Assembly: GCA_030247885.1 (NCBI GenBank) | Contig: JAPDRO010000001.1 | Span: 2,604,001-2,668,000 of the forward strand | DNA from: Taxawa tesnikishii (nom. ined.) | Lineage: Eukaryota; Ascomycota; Dothideomycetes; Dothideales | Direction of reading: 5' to 3' | DNA: 64,000 nt | Shown: positions 1-10,488 of the stretch, piece after piece | Layout of the letters: each line of letters starts with the position of its first letter | Numbering within the stretch: position 1 is the stretch's first letter | Translations under genes and position numbers: made by a program | Notes under the pieces: generated by a model | Database searches by the model: none | The model's input: only the letters and a program-made list of their open reading frames with translations | Told to the model about the DNA's origin: nothing

Positions 1-730
1 GATTCCGGAATGGAGCTTGCGGTTGTACTCTCCGCAGAAGCGATCGAAGAGCGCACATCTTCCAGGGAAGCGTCACTGACGGATGCCTTGTCACTCTTTG
101 CCACATCCTCAGCGACTGGTTCCAAGCCAGCGGCCGCTTCTGCCTCTTGCTTGGTCTTGATCACCTCCTCCGCAATCGCCTCGTTGACCTGTTCCAAAGC
201 TAAGGCCTCTGCTGCTTTGTTGTCGATAGCCTTTCCAAAGTTGTCGAGAGCGCTGTCAGTGTAAGCGCGCTTGAGTCCCGCCCTTTCTGGCTGAGCCTTG
301 GCCTCTTCTGTCTCTTCAACAATTGCCGACTCCTCCGAATGCACCTTGCTTGCCTCCGGAATGGTGGTTGGCGGCTTCCACTCCAGTCTCTTCGCAAAGC
401 TGAACTGCTGCCATTCTCGCGCTTCTCCCTTTGATGCTTCTGCCATGCATCAAAGTATTGCGCTAGAGAATCATGATGTGATGCCTCCGGGCGAGCGTTG
501 GCAGCACCCTGTGAGGCGCTGGCCGTAATTGGACGGCCATCCTTGGCCTGCTTCGCGTTGTTGTTGAAGCGGTTGAGGAAGTTGTTGGCTAACGGGGCGA
601 CAGGGGTTGTCTGAGATGCGTAGGAGGACTGGGAGGCTGCGACAACTGTCTGGGCGTAACCGTGGGTAAATGACTTGAGCGCAGAACTTGCAAAGCGTGA
701 AGCGGAGACTGTAGGCTTAACAAAAGGCAT
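1..730 (-). CDS. Unidentified protein, 5' part only (runs off left edge), one frame break
   Basis: I do not recognise the family. The protein begins MPFVKPTVSASRFASSALKS at an ATG at 730. The N-terminus is rich in Ser, Ala and basic residues and nearly free of acids, as in a mitochondrial presequence. It continues with a polar linker and a helical stretch (QYFDAWQKHQREKRE). The reading then changes frame at about 410-413 and continues with WQQFSFAKRLEWKPP and a long acidic, Ala/Glu-rich tail to the window edge. No GT...AG intron fits the change. One extra A in the GAGAATGG context gives a seamless protein, so I read it as a one-base loss, probably an assembly error. It is divergent from TRM12 across about 1 kb. 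Function unknown; mitochondrial location is only suggested by the N-terminus. Confidence 0.6.
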
Positions 731-1759
731 TTAAGTCGTAAAGGATCCCTTCGGGCTGGAGGGTGGAGGCTGCGACATGTGGGTCAGTAGGATTCATCAC
801 GCGAGCAGACAAAAGCGGACATTGCGCGATTGAGACGGGAAGCAGAGAGGACGTACTTGAATAGTTGGGTAGTATACTCGATGCAGGTTCATTTGACGAC
901 TATCAGCCGCCAAACAAACGCGCTACCTGGGAAAGGTGTGGGTGATATGGTACGTCCTTCGGCAGGGACGATTCGTTAGTAGGAGAGACGATGTATTAGT
1001 ACGAAACGTGTCGGACGAGGAAGGAAAGGTGCCTCAGCGTAACTGAGGGAGAGGCCTGAGTAACGAAAGGGGAGCGCACAATTAAGAAGGCGAGGTGGCC
1101 TGAACGAAAGGGAGCGCAGCAAAATGTATGACGGAGACAAGAGATGTTAGGATCTGTCGCAGCTATTGCTTCGCTATGCTTCTAGCGGAGGAGTCAGAGC
1201 GCGCCCTTCCGAGTTTCAACGACCGGGCAAGACGCGACACCGACCCGACCGCGCACCTTCAGGCTCCGTTAGGTTAGAAGCACGCCCCATCTAGTTAGAT
1301 CCGTCTTCATGCCTATCCATTCCGTACGTGCCGCGTTAGTTGCGGCAACGGTACGCGACGATTGGTTTCTCGCATCTTCTCTCCAGGATGTTGTCTCCGA
1401 GAGCTCATCGTGAAGGAATCGCTCCCTGGACCCTCCTGGAGCAGCTGACCAGAGTTACTTGGAACCTCGCAGCATTGCCGCCTCTTTTGCGGACCTTGCG
1501 CTGTGGACCATCGCCGTTCCCTTACCTAGCCTGACTGCCATGGCATAACCTAAGAGAGCGGACGATGCGCAAGGACCAATCTCCCGCCGTAGGCGGAGGT
1601 GGAATTCCATCTGTCATCTAATTTTTTGCCATCCCGCGTCCGCTCGCCCGTTGCGCGTTGTGGTTGTGACTGTGGCTGTAGGGCTGAAGAACGTCAAGGA
1701 AACGCACTGGCAACAGAGCCCCGAAACGATTGCTGTCTGAGCAACTTCGTCGTGTTCTA
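731..1759. other. Intergenic, divergent promoter region
   Basis: About 1 kb between two divergently transcribed genes. I see no open frame with coding character, no tRNA and no strong repeat. Two similar short GA-rich segments (about 1035-1075 and 1090-1120, each with a run like GAAAGGGGAGCGCA) are the only internal similarity. Confidence 0.5.
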
Positions 1760-3178
1760 ATGGCATGTCAGGGTGCCCTTACATGTAGCACTCATGCAGG
1801 TTTCCAGGCTCCTGGCCCTCTTGTCAAACAGTTGAAAGATGCATTGGAGCAACGGGGACGGTTGAACAAGGGAAAGAAGATCAGTCCTACATCAGCCGGT
1901 TCCAAAATTTTCATTGTTCCCTCCACTTTCCCTCTTGGCTCCGAGAGTGCTGAAGAAGATGCTTCCGTGTTTCTCAAAGAGCTGGGCTTTGACGGTTCTG
2001 TTGGTATAACATTTCTTCAAGGAACAGTGCTGGATGAACAAACCAAGGAGACCCCGCTCGAGGCAGCAACCAGGGAATGGTTCAGTTTTATACGCAAAGC
2101 ATCCGAGCTCCCTGAAGAGCTGAACCTGCAGATTCTCCTAACAGCTCTGCCAAAGAAGTATAACACATACGAGCCGATGCTGCTGTTACCTCAAAGCGCC
2201 TTCAATTTCAAAGAGTGGCAATCCTGCTTCCACACCGTTGGAGCAGAAGCCCAACAACGACTATTTGAATCAATATGCACTCAAATGCAAGTCACCCACA
2301 TCGCACGAAATGCGCCGATCCCGCTAGCAACCTCCTCTTCCGAGAACATCCTCCGCTCGCCATCAAACATCGAGCCTCTACACGGTGACTTTGGGCCCGA
2401 GGCACTCACAACTACACCCACGGCGTCAGACTTCTCGCTAGCCTTGTGGGTACGCGCAAAGCAGAACGACATCATGCAGATCTGGGCACCGAGATATACC
2501 ATGTTCTCGCGGGGCAACGTCACAGAAAAGGCGCGCATACTGGCCATGCCGAGTGTCAGAGACGCCGTCGCAGCCGCAGGCGGGGCATGTGCGGCTGTCG
2601 ATTTGTATGCTGGTATTGGTTACTTCACCTTCAGCTACCTCGCCGCTGGCTTTGCCAAGGTACTCTGCTGGGATCTGAATCCGTGGAGCATCGAAGGCTT
2701 CAGAAGGGGCGCGATGGCGAACAAGTGGCGCGTTGAGGTTTTGACTGATGCGGGCGAGGAGAAGGTACGAGACGCGCTTACGGATGGGGCTGTGAGAGCA
2801 CTCGCGTTTTGCGAATCGAACGAGTATGCTTTGGAGAGGATTGAGAACGCTAGGCAGCACATCCCGCCTGTCCGACACGTCAATTGCGGACTGTTGCCCA
2901 CTTCAAAGGGCAGCTGGAGGACGGCGGCGCGAGCGTTGGATCCACGACTTGGAGGCTGGGCGCATGTTCACGAGAACTTTGCTGTTGACGAGATTGAGCA
3001 AAGGGCTGAAGAAGTCAGACTGGCTTTCCAGAACCTCGTGGAGGAAATGGACGAAACCCACGGTCATCAAGTGGGTAGCAGACGGGTCGAGATCGAGCAC
3101 ATTCAACGAGTGAAATCATACGCGCCAGGCGTCTTTCATGTGGTTGTAGATATCCACGTTGCAGCCGCAACAGCATGA
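1760..3178 (+). CDS. TRM12: tRNA wybutosine-synthesizing protein 2 (TYW2/TRM12)
   Basis: Single exon, 472 residues from the ATG at 1760. The open frame extends ten codons upstream without an ATG. The family transfers the 3-amino-3-carboxypropyl group of S-adenosylmethionine to the 7-position of the tricyclic base at position 37 of tRNA-Phe, in the cytosolic wybutosine pathway. The C-terminal half holds a class I SAM fold: motif I DLYAGIGYFTF starts near residue 281, followed by VLCWDLNPWSIEGFRRGA (motif II and post-motif) and by conserved RHVNCGLLP and GGWAHVHEN blocks. The N-terminal half (HxxxLLPQSAF-like region) is the family's divergent part. Length matches the yeast protein (about 460 residues). 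It converges with the EF-hand gene downstream. The frame is intact. Confidence 0.88.
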   Translation: MACQGALTCSTHAGFQAPGPLVKQLKDALEQRGRLNKGKKISPTSAGSKIFIVPSTFPLGSESAEEDASVFLKELGFDGSVGITFLQGTVLDEQTKETPLEAATREWFSFIRKASELPEELNLQILLTALPKKYNTYEPMLLLPQSAFNFKEWQSCFHTVGAEAQQRLFESICTQMQVTHIARNAPIPLATSSSENILRSPSNIEPLHGDFGPEALTTTPTASDFSLALWVRAKQNDIMQIWAPRYTMFSRGNVTEKARILAMPSVRDAVAAAGGACAAVDLYAGIGYFTFSYLAAGFAKVLCWDLNPWSIEGFRRGAMANKWRVEVLTDAGEEKVRDALTDGAVRALAFCESNEYALERIENARQHIPPVRHVNCGLLPTSKGSWRTAARALDPRLGGWAHVHENFAVDEIEQRAEEVRLAFQNLVEEMDETHGHQVGSRRVEIEHIQRVKSYAPGVFHVVVDIHVAAATA

Positions 3179-3491
3179 AATTCCTGACCAGGCTTGATGC
3201 TACGCCGCGCGCGTTGCATAGTCCATACAATCCCATGGCTTCCCTTTTTTCGAGTTGTCCCTTAGCTCGTAACACGCCACATGTCCCTGCTCTTCATGTT
3301 ACAGCGTATGCGCGAGCCAGACCGCGAACAAGACGGCCGTATACGCCAGAATTCTGGAGTGCAGATTATCCCGATTCTCGTCCGCAAGATCCCAGAACAT
3401 TCCCCAAGCCACGATGGACGCGAAGATATAGAAGAAACCTCTCGGAAACCTCAGCTCCTGCTCCCTCCCTCCCAACCCTTCTTCATCTTGT
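3179..3491. other. Intergenic between convergent 3' ends
   Basis: 313 bp between the TRM12 stop and the stop of the minus-strand EF-hand gene. It should hold both 3' UTRs. No gene or repeat seen. Confidence 0.5.
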
Positions 3492-4120
3492 TCACCTGTC
3501 CCGCCGAAACTTGGCCGGGATGTTAGCCTCGACGATAGCCATGCGATCGAGCTGTTCCTGCCTCTCGGCCGCGGCCTCCATCTCGTCGTGTTTCTTAAAA
3601 TGCGCAATGTCCTCCGGATGTATCAGATCCTCCTCCCGGGTGTTCTCATCGTGGTATTTTTCGAAATGGTGGATCTCGTACTCATACTCGTCGTCGCCAT
3701 GGTGTCCCGGTCCGAGGCCGAAATCGGGTAGTTTTTGCCCGCGCGCGTCCCCGATAATGTACTCGGCCATGCTGATGGTGCCGCTGCGGTCGGCGTCGAA
3801 GAGCTTCAGGACCTCGTCGACCACCTCTTGCTTCTTGGATTCGGGAACGTCTTTTGTGGATTCGTCTTTCAGGCCGTAGGTCTTGCGGATGTCTTCGGGT
3901 GTCCAGGTGCCCGAGCTGTCGTAGTCGTGCAAGCTGAAGAAGGAACCGGCGTCGAAGGAGTTGATGTGATGTTCTTCGATCATATGTCGGGTCGCCCAAT
4001 CGGCGTCGGCGGGTATGGGTTGTTGGTCGTGCTCACCGTGTGCGAGGGCGGGGAAGGCATTGTTGAGGATAGCGATGCTGAGCAGAGGGAGCGCCGCGCT
4101 CAAAAACTGCGAATCGACAT
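3492..4120 (-). CDS. Secreted/ER-lumen EF-hand protein (nucleobindin/Ssp120-like)
   Basis: About 209 residues once one base is allowed for. A signal peptide (MSIRSFLSAALPLLSIAILN, then NAFPALAHG) starts at the ATG at 4120. Two canonical EF-hand loops follow: DYDSSGTWTPED (about residues 66-77) and DADRSGTISMAE (about 109-120). A His/Glu-rich, charged C-terminus includes HFEKYHDENTREEDLIHPED. This layout matches the small fungal Ca2+-binding secretory proteins related to Ssp120 and nucleobindin. The ATG and signal peptide are out of frame with the rest by one base: the run of A on the plus strand at 4102-4106 has five bases where six give a continuous protein of exactly 210 codons. Without that base there is no suitable upstream ATG. 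It is divergent from the Rho-GDI gene. Confidence 0.75.
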
Positions 4121-4783
4121 GGTTGGCGGTGGTATATGTCTTCAATCAATGAACGCCAGAACGATCGATAGCTGTACACGACAGCTGGGAGACGCGCTTG
4201 ACTTCTCCAGACGTCACTTCCTTTGTTTGTCTTGTTTGCCTGGATTCCTACTACCCAACTTCAGGACGAGACAGCAAGGGCCAACGAGATGCAGTAGCCT
4301 TGTCAAGACAGGCAATCCACCCTCCTATCAAGAAGGTCGATATCAGAGAACAAGCGTTGTAGACATGGTAGGCATGGTGTTGGAGCAGGAGCAGGAGCAC
4401 GGTAGTCGTTTGCATACGGGTTTGGCACAAAGCTTCGGCTACTGAGGGCTGCTTTCAACCATAGTCACTCTACACATTGACTCCGGCTCGATCTCACGAG
4501 GACACTGCTCCAGTTGGATAGATGGTTATTGCAGTGCCAATGTGAAACACGTGATTCAACGATCAAGAGTGATGTGCGGCAGGGTCCGTAAGTGAAGGAG
4601 GCGGTGAGGGTGAGATATCTCTTGGCGGCAGGCCTGCTTTCGATCTTTCCCCACAGCCAGTGCTCGGCCCCCTGTACCTCTCGGCTTGCAGCATCAGCAA
4701 ACATCTGTTCGTTCTTTCACAGGAAACAATTGCTTGCAACACCTGGTCAAGTGACCCTCTAAGACAATCAGACAGACGCCATC
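4121..4783. promoter_or_regulatory. Shared divergent upstream region (EF-hand gene / Rho-GDI)
   Basis: 663 bp between the two start codons. An ACACGTGATT (E-box-like CACGTG) lies near 4546-4555. No coding frame was accepted here. Promoter function is inferred only from the divergent arrangement. Confidence 0.4.
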
Positions 4784-7436
4784 ATGTCCAACGTACCTGC
4801 TGAAGATGAGCTCGTCCCCGAGCAGACTGAGGGATTCAAGGTCGGCGAAAAGAAGACCATTGATGAGTACCAGCAGCTAGGTGAGCCTGCCTCTCTTTCC
4901 TACATTCCCAGTGAAGGCTCGGTGGCACAATCATGCATTGCACTTGCTCAGTAACTACGACCTTCCCATCTGCTCTAAACCCGTGAATTGCTCCTTCCAG
5001 CAACCGTTTGGAACTGGACACGCTTGCCTTCGACGCATTGGAAACAATCGCGGCCCACTTCTTAAGCCCGCTCTGCTCCTCTGTCAACAATCATCAGCAT
5101 CTTCAGCCCACCGACCGTTGTCAGTCAGCACAGTTATTTCTACAGGAGCACACAGCATTCTTCACCAGTAACCGAGCAACATTTTACGGCCTCTCTTCAC
5201 AATGGACCCTCCGGAGGACCGTCAGACTTCCGCCCAGCCAACGTATGACGCACTCACCGAAGCCGAGAAGAAGATCATAGATGAAGCCGCAGACGATCTG
5301 GCACAGGAGGCTATGAAGCCTGAAGAGGATTCATTGGCAGACCGTTCCACGCTCCTCCAGAGTTACGCCAGTCGACAGGACCCCGAAGGATCCTCTTCTC
5401 CAGCGACCACCCAAGCCTTACATCAGTCACCATCCACTGTCCAGTCATCTGAACCACCTCTCCCGTCCTTGAGAGAACATTCGCCCCAGCCTCACTTCGC
5501 TATCCAGGAACCGACCGAACTCTCAGCGGGATCGTCAGAAGTACCGCTTACTCTCCCGTCTCAAAGCAAGGGCAGAGAACCAATACGCAACGATACCAAT
5601 GCAGGATCTTCGTCACCGCAACCCGTTCCGGGCCCGAGTGGTTCTCGGTCCAACCCAAGTGCGGAGCCGATCGAGAACCGCCAACAGCAGGAGCAACTGA
5701 ACTGTGTCATCGAAGAGCAGCAGCGCCAAGACCAAATCACTCTTGCGGGGCCACCGTCTCCAGAGGGGTCTTCACCTCAAGGCGGGTCATCTTCCGAACC
5801 CCGCAGTTACAGACCAGGAGTAGGCTGGTGGAGCAAATGCAAATGCTACATCAAGGACGGGCCTACAGAGCCGGCCACACCAGGGTACATCTGGACTCGC
5901 AATGGTCGCTGGTTCGGCAACGAGCAGAGACGGAGTGATTACCTGAAGCTGCACCCTGAGCACTCCGGAGCTGGCCCCCGCATATACAAGGCTCCAGAGT
6001 GGTCTCCCGACGGCCGTTGGTTCCTCACCAAGCAGGAGCTAATTGACCACGAGCGTCGCGCGAGGCTGGAGAATCCAGAAGAATGGAAGAACTACGTAGT
6101 CGAGCCCAAGCGACCTCATCGCCCTCCGCCGGAGCATCAGCTAAAACCTTGGTACCGCCGCAGGTCTGTCAGGGATTGGCGAAACGCCATTGCTGCAGCT
6201 GCCCCAAGGCGGAAGTCTTTCAGGGAGCGGGTCGACTCCGTTGTCGACACTTTGGATTTCAGGAGGCGGTCCTCCGAGCCTCCTGCCCAGCACCTGCAGC
6301 CTACGCCACGAGCTCCCAATCGGACGTCCGTCGGCAGCGACAGGCTATCATCACAAGGCGAGCCACCTCGGGGCTGTTGCTCGATACCCCTCCCTCTCCG
6401 GCACTCCTCCGCGCTCTAGGCGCCCGAGTGCGCCGCCGGCCGCCAATTCTGTCCCTCAAGAGACTTCTCATACTGGTATTGATGGCAATGTCTCACCTAC
6501 TACCGACCGTCCCGGAATCTGGCCATATGTCACGTCTGATGACCTAGGCTATGAGATCACGAATGAGGAAGGCGAGCGTACGGAGGCGGAGGCTTCTCGC
6601 CCCAGAAGGCGGGAGGAAGAGCGGCCGAGAACGATTCACCTTCCTGAACCTGGACTGTCAGCGAGGAACTCATAGGATGAGGCATTCAGAAGAGCGGAAA
6701 CGCATGTTCAATTTACCCTTCAGCATATCTTTTCATACCACGCGTACACACTTATGCTAACCTACTCTACAGATCAGAACGACGAAAGCTTGAGAAAATG
6801 GAAAGAAAGTCTCGGCCTCGGTTCCGGAACCCCTTTAAGCGACCCAAAGGACCCTCGCAAGGTGATAATCTTGTCTCTTGGTCTTGAGATCGAGGGTCGC
6901 CCGGACGTGATCATCGACCTGACGACTCCTGGCGCCCTGGAGAGCCTGAAGAGCAAACCGTTCACAATCAAGGAGGGCGCTACGTTCCGCATGAAGGCGC
7001 GCTTCAGGGTTCAGCATCAGATTCTTTCAGGCATGAAGTACTTGCAGGTGGTCAAGCGTATGGGTGTCAGCAACAAGATGCAGGAGATGATTGTGAGTGC
7101 TACGTAGCAACACCTTCCGGCATTCTCTACATGCAATGACTTGCTGACATTGTGCGTGACAGGGTTCTTACTCTCCTAACACAACTGACAAGCCTGAGTA
7201 TGAGAAGAAATGTATGTCTCCCTTTCCCCCTCTCCCCACTTTCCCTTGCTTGTTTGCCTTTGTCCACCATCCATCTTCCTCCGCAGATCCGCTAACATTC
7301 ACCAGTCGAAACCGAAACCGCACCATCCGGCATGATCGCGCGCGGTCGTTACAACGCGGTCTCGAAGTTCGTTGATGACGACAACCAGACCCATCTCCAA
7401 TTCGAATGGTCGTTCGACATCAAGAAGGACTGGTAG
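4784..7436 (+). CDS. RDI1: Rho GDP-dissociation inhibitor (Rho-GDI), 4 exons with a 1.9-kb first intron
   Basis: Exons 4784-4880, 6773-7092, 7163-7211 and 7306-7436 join to 198 residues with no break. Exon 1 encodes MSNVPAEDELVPEQTEGFKV and ends in YQQL. Exon 2 restores the family signature YQQLDQNDESLRKWKESLG, then the immunoglobulin-like domain (KVIILSLGLEIEGRPDVIIDL, the block TIKEGATFRMKARF). Exons 3-4 give GMIARGRYNAVSKFVDDDN and the C-terminal FEWSFDIKKDW, which forms the prenyl-binding pocket in this family. The protein extracts prenylated Rho/Cdc42 GTPases from membranes and keeps them GDP-bound. Intron 1 (4881-6772) starts GTGAGC and ends GCTAACCTACTCTACAG, a good branch site and acceptor. 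It contains a separate gene on the same strand. Introns 2 and 3 are 70 and 94 nt. Confidence 0.93.
5202..6675 (+). CDS. Unidentified protein nested inside Rho-GDI intron 1, one frame change
   Basis: The start is the ATG at 5202 (ACAATGG context). The first 300 or more codons are open and strongly coding. A helix (ALTEAEKKIIDEAADDLAQE) is followed by a long Ser/Pro/Gln-rich disordered segment, then a compact Trp-rich unit with two similar halves: GYIWTRNGRWF...RRSDYL and EWSPDGRWFLTKQELIDHER. The tail is basic and Pro/Arg-rich. The frame stops at 6419, but coding character continues in another frame from about 6365 (RYPSLSGTPPRSRRPSAPP ... DRPGIWPYVTSDDLGYE) to a stop at 6675. The change equals +1 or -2 bases and lies near the GGGG at about 6376; no intron explains it. 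The stop is only about 100 bp before the Rho-GDI acceptor. I do not recognise the family. Confidence 0.55.
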
Positions 7437-8627
7437 AGAGGACGCTCTTTTAGCGCAGCAACACGCCCACGACATCCCCGATCCCCCGACTTTCCTTTTA
7501 CGACAACAAGAAAAGCACACAAAACCACCATTACCCCACACGACAAGACTGATGAACATGAAACGCGTTGCATTGCTGGGCGTCAGATAGCCTCTTTTCC
7601 TCCTTTGCACACGATGCTAAAAGACGCAGACAGTTCGCTTGACGGGTTGAGCCGTCGATGGAAATGGAAACAGAAACTTTCATGTTCAACACGCCCAGTA
7701 CCATTTGATACGATCGTGCCTTTTTTTTTTTTACCTGTGCAAGTTCGCGGGAAGTGTTTCCATTGATGCCCGGGTTCCTCCTATCCTTTGCCTTCCCCAT
7801 ATAGCTGCCGATGGTTGGGCGGAGGGCGAATGTGGGCAAAACCCTGACAACCCTTTTGTGCGCCGTGCAGGTAAGTAACTGCAGCGCCGTTTCGTAGATT
7901 GAACGCCGCACCCGTATCGAAGTTCAACGAAGGAGCCCTCCTCGGGAGCGTCGCGTCATCGTTTGTTGTTTTTCCAGTATCCGCAAGCGCGCGTGGCAGA
8001 CCGAGAGAGCAGCGCAAGTGCTTAGGCCGAAGGGACGACATTCTTGTCCCCTACTGTATATCATCCTGCATTTACGATAATGGATGACTAGACGGACGGC
8101 TTCAACTGCCTTGTTGAGAGCCACTAGCACCCCGTGTTCGTGTCGCTGGCCCCTTTGTTGCGGGCACGGGAGGATGGACGTTTCTGGCCACTGTTGTTGG
8201 CGAGGTTCCTATAGCGCCTGAATCTTTGCTTTGCATTGTGATGCCAAAAAGTGGCTGCGAAAGCGAGTTTTACGAGAGTTAAGATAGTAGACGTATATCC
8301 GTTGACGCCGTCTAGTAGTAGGGGATTTCCTAAAACAGCTTGGGTCCGGCGATCACGTTGCAGGTTATCGCACCAGAAGGGGAATGTTGTGCTTGGTGCA
8401 GTGCAATAGTTCATAGAGGGCTCCCAAATCGCAATATACGATTCCTGTTGGCTTTCCACTCTCTATCAAAAAGTTATCCCCCTCCTGAGCCAGATAGATC
8501 ACTTCCACCCATCAAGCTTCGTTCTTAACCCCCTCCTCCTCCTCGCTCGTGCCAGTGCCTTCCAAACCTTCTGGCCTGGACCTTGTACCTCTTTCACGAC
8601 TCGTCCCGGTGACTCAGACGACCCGTT
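7437..8627. other. Intergenic between convergent 3' ends
   Basis: 1.2 kb between Rho-GDI and the thioredoxin stop. It holds a T12 tract near 7720-7732. Short open frames on both strands lack ATG context, homology signatures or splice logic. I see no gene. Confidence 0.45.
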
Positions 8628-8836
8628 CTAGAGGTGCTGCTGAATGGCAGCCTCGAGGGCCTTTGGGTTGGCACCGACGACCTCGCCGACCTTCTCGCCG
8701 TTCTTGAACAGGATGAAGGTGGGCATGGCGCGGATGCCGAGCTCCTGGGCCACTTCGGGGACTTCGTCGACGTCGAGCTTGTAGAAGCGCGCGTTGGTGT
8801 ACTGGTCGGAGAACCTGTGGGAAACAAAAGCGTGGT

Positions 8837-8872
<36 letters not shown>

Positions 8873-9302
8873 GAGGAAGTGGGGGCGGATGGTGGGGTGC
8901 AGTTACGTACTTGACGACCTGCGGTGCGATGACCTTGCATGGACCGCACCAGGTGGCGAAGCAGTCGAGGACCATGAGAGTGTCCTTCTCGTTCATGGCG
9001 CCATCGAAGTCGCCCTTGCTGTTTGTCCTACCGTCAGTCTCTCTTCTCTTCTTCCATATCCGTTCTGTCGTTATCTCTTCCTTGGCAATCTTTCCACTGG
9101 GGAACGAGTAGGCTTACTTCATCAGGTTGTGCACGCCTTGCTTGCCCATTGTGACTGAGAATGCTCTTTTCTGGAAGGTTTGTGTGTTTGTGGTGGTAAT
9201 CCTTGGAGTGGTGAGGTTCGCGCGGAGAGGAGCGGTAGTGGGTGCTAGTCTTCGTGTAGGAGCTGTGAGCAGAGTTCTTCGGAGTGCGGTTTTCAATGAC
9301 AT
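8628..9302 (-). CDS. Thioredoxin with mitochondrial presequence
   Basis: Exons 9302-9118, 9018-8911 and 8814-8628 give 159 residues. Exon 1 encodes a classic mitochondrial presequence: [20 protein letters not shown] and more Arg/Thr/Ala, ending RAFSVT. It also contains a second Met ([10 protein letters not shown]) that would give a cytosolic form of ordinary thioredoxin length. Exon 2 carries the redox active site WCGPC ([16 protein letters not shown]). Exon 3 gives [16 protein letters not shown] and the cis-Pro loop [15 protein letters not shown]. It reduces protein disulfides with NADPH-thioredoxin reductase. Intron 2 contains a 32-bp GT/AC dinucleotide run (8839-8870) about 25 nt upstream of the acceptor. 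All splice joins are in phase and the frame is intact. Confidence 0.92.
8839..8870. repeat. (GT)16 microsatellite inside thioredoxin intron 2
   Basis: Perfect 32-bp GT run on the plus strand, read as (AC)16 in the transcript, lying between donor 8910 and acceptor 8815 of the thioredoxin gene. Its length is likely to vary between isolates. Confidence 0.95.
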
Positions 9303-10488
9303 CAATGAGACGTTTTGTTGTGAGCGAAGCGCAGGAACTTATACAGAGAGTGTGAGGGTGAGGATTTGTCAATTGATAAAGGATGAGATGCTTAGATGAG
9401 AGGCTTGGATGAGTGTGTGTGGAAGATGCTGGTCAAGCTCGAGAAGAGCGACGATGTGATGACAATGACGGTGCTTGCTTATGAAAGCAGAAACGCGACA
9501 CGCAAAGACGATGTCGTCCGAGGTACCTCCCTGATTGCGCTGCTGGTCGCCGCGCTCTTCTCTGCTCTAACAAGGAAAAGGAACAAGAAGATTGTCATCA
9601 ACTCACCTGTATACAGAAACGTGTGTTAGATGTGTGAGTAGCGGGGTGCTGGTTGTTGAGAACTTGGCTGTATGTATGTATGCATCATGCGTAATCAGCC
9701 CGCCGGCTCACGACGCCGGTTTGCCCCTCCCTCGCCCTCGCCTTCGCCTTCGACGTCGTATGCTTGGCATTCACTTCGTCCGTGTCACGTGGAGTGCATG
9801 CGCGCGGCAGTCACAACATGCCGCTAAGCTCAGAACGGCTATGTTTCACCTATACGCCCTGTCGCATTCCACCTTTGCTGCGAAAGCGTGTGTTGTAGCA
9901 GTGCCGCAAATGGTCTTCTGTGCCGCAAATGGTCTTCTGGGCCGCGATAGCCGGCCTCTTTGAACGGAGATGCCGAAGCCATGGGACATTCCTATGCACA
10001 ATGAATCGTGTAGGCCCTAAGCCATGCAATACAACACAGCACGCAAGCAGATGAGATGAAGTCTTGTGTCTATCTCATTCTGATCCCATTCCACACTGCC
10101 GGATTCCCTTATTCTACATCCCATAACCCAAACAGACTGTAGCTCGTATCCGGCATGCATTCCCTCTTCCATACAACCCGTACTCTACAGCACCCCAAAA
10201 TCCTCGTTGTAAGCTTCAAGCACAAGTGAAAAGGACAAACGAAGGGGTATCAAAAGGTATAAGAAAGAACCAGAGCCAAAGGAAAGAAGGAAACATATCC
10301 AAGCGAGCGACAGCATGAAGCGGCGAAGTGTAATCGTCGACCATCATAACACATGAGCGACGGGAAGACCTGCCCCCAGTAAGAACAAAGGAAAGGTCCA
10401 TGTAACGGGCGTGATGCGGAAAGTCCAGATCCAGCATTCCGCATGGAAGAAATCCCTCCATAAAAAGAAATCCTCCTCATAAAGAGCG
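9303..10488. other. Intergenic; contains a 19-bp tandem duplication
   Basis: 1.2 kb, with no accepted gene. The unit GTGCCGCAAATGGTCTTCT occurs twice in direct tandem at about 9900-9937. A short run of TGTATGTATG lies near 9670. The segment nearest 9303 should hold the thioredoxin promoter and 5' UTR. Confidence 0.5.

Noticed and set aside
3175-3879. 234-codon plus-strand frame over the EF-hand gene
   Set aside because: Antisense to the EF-hand exon; Ser/Cys-rich translation with no motif.
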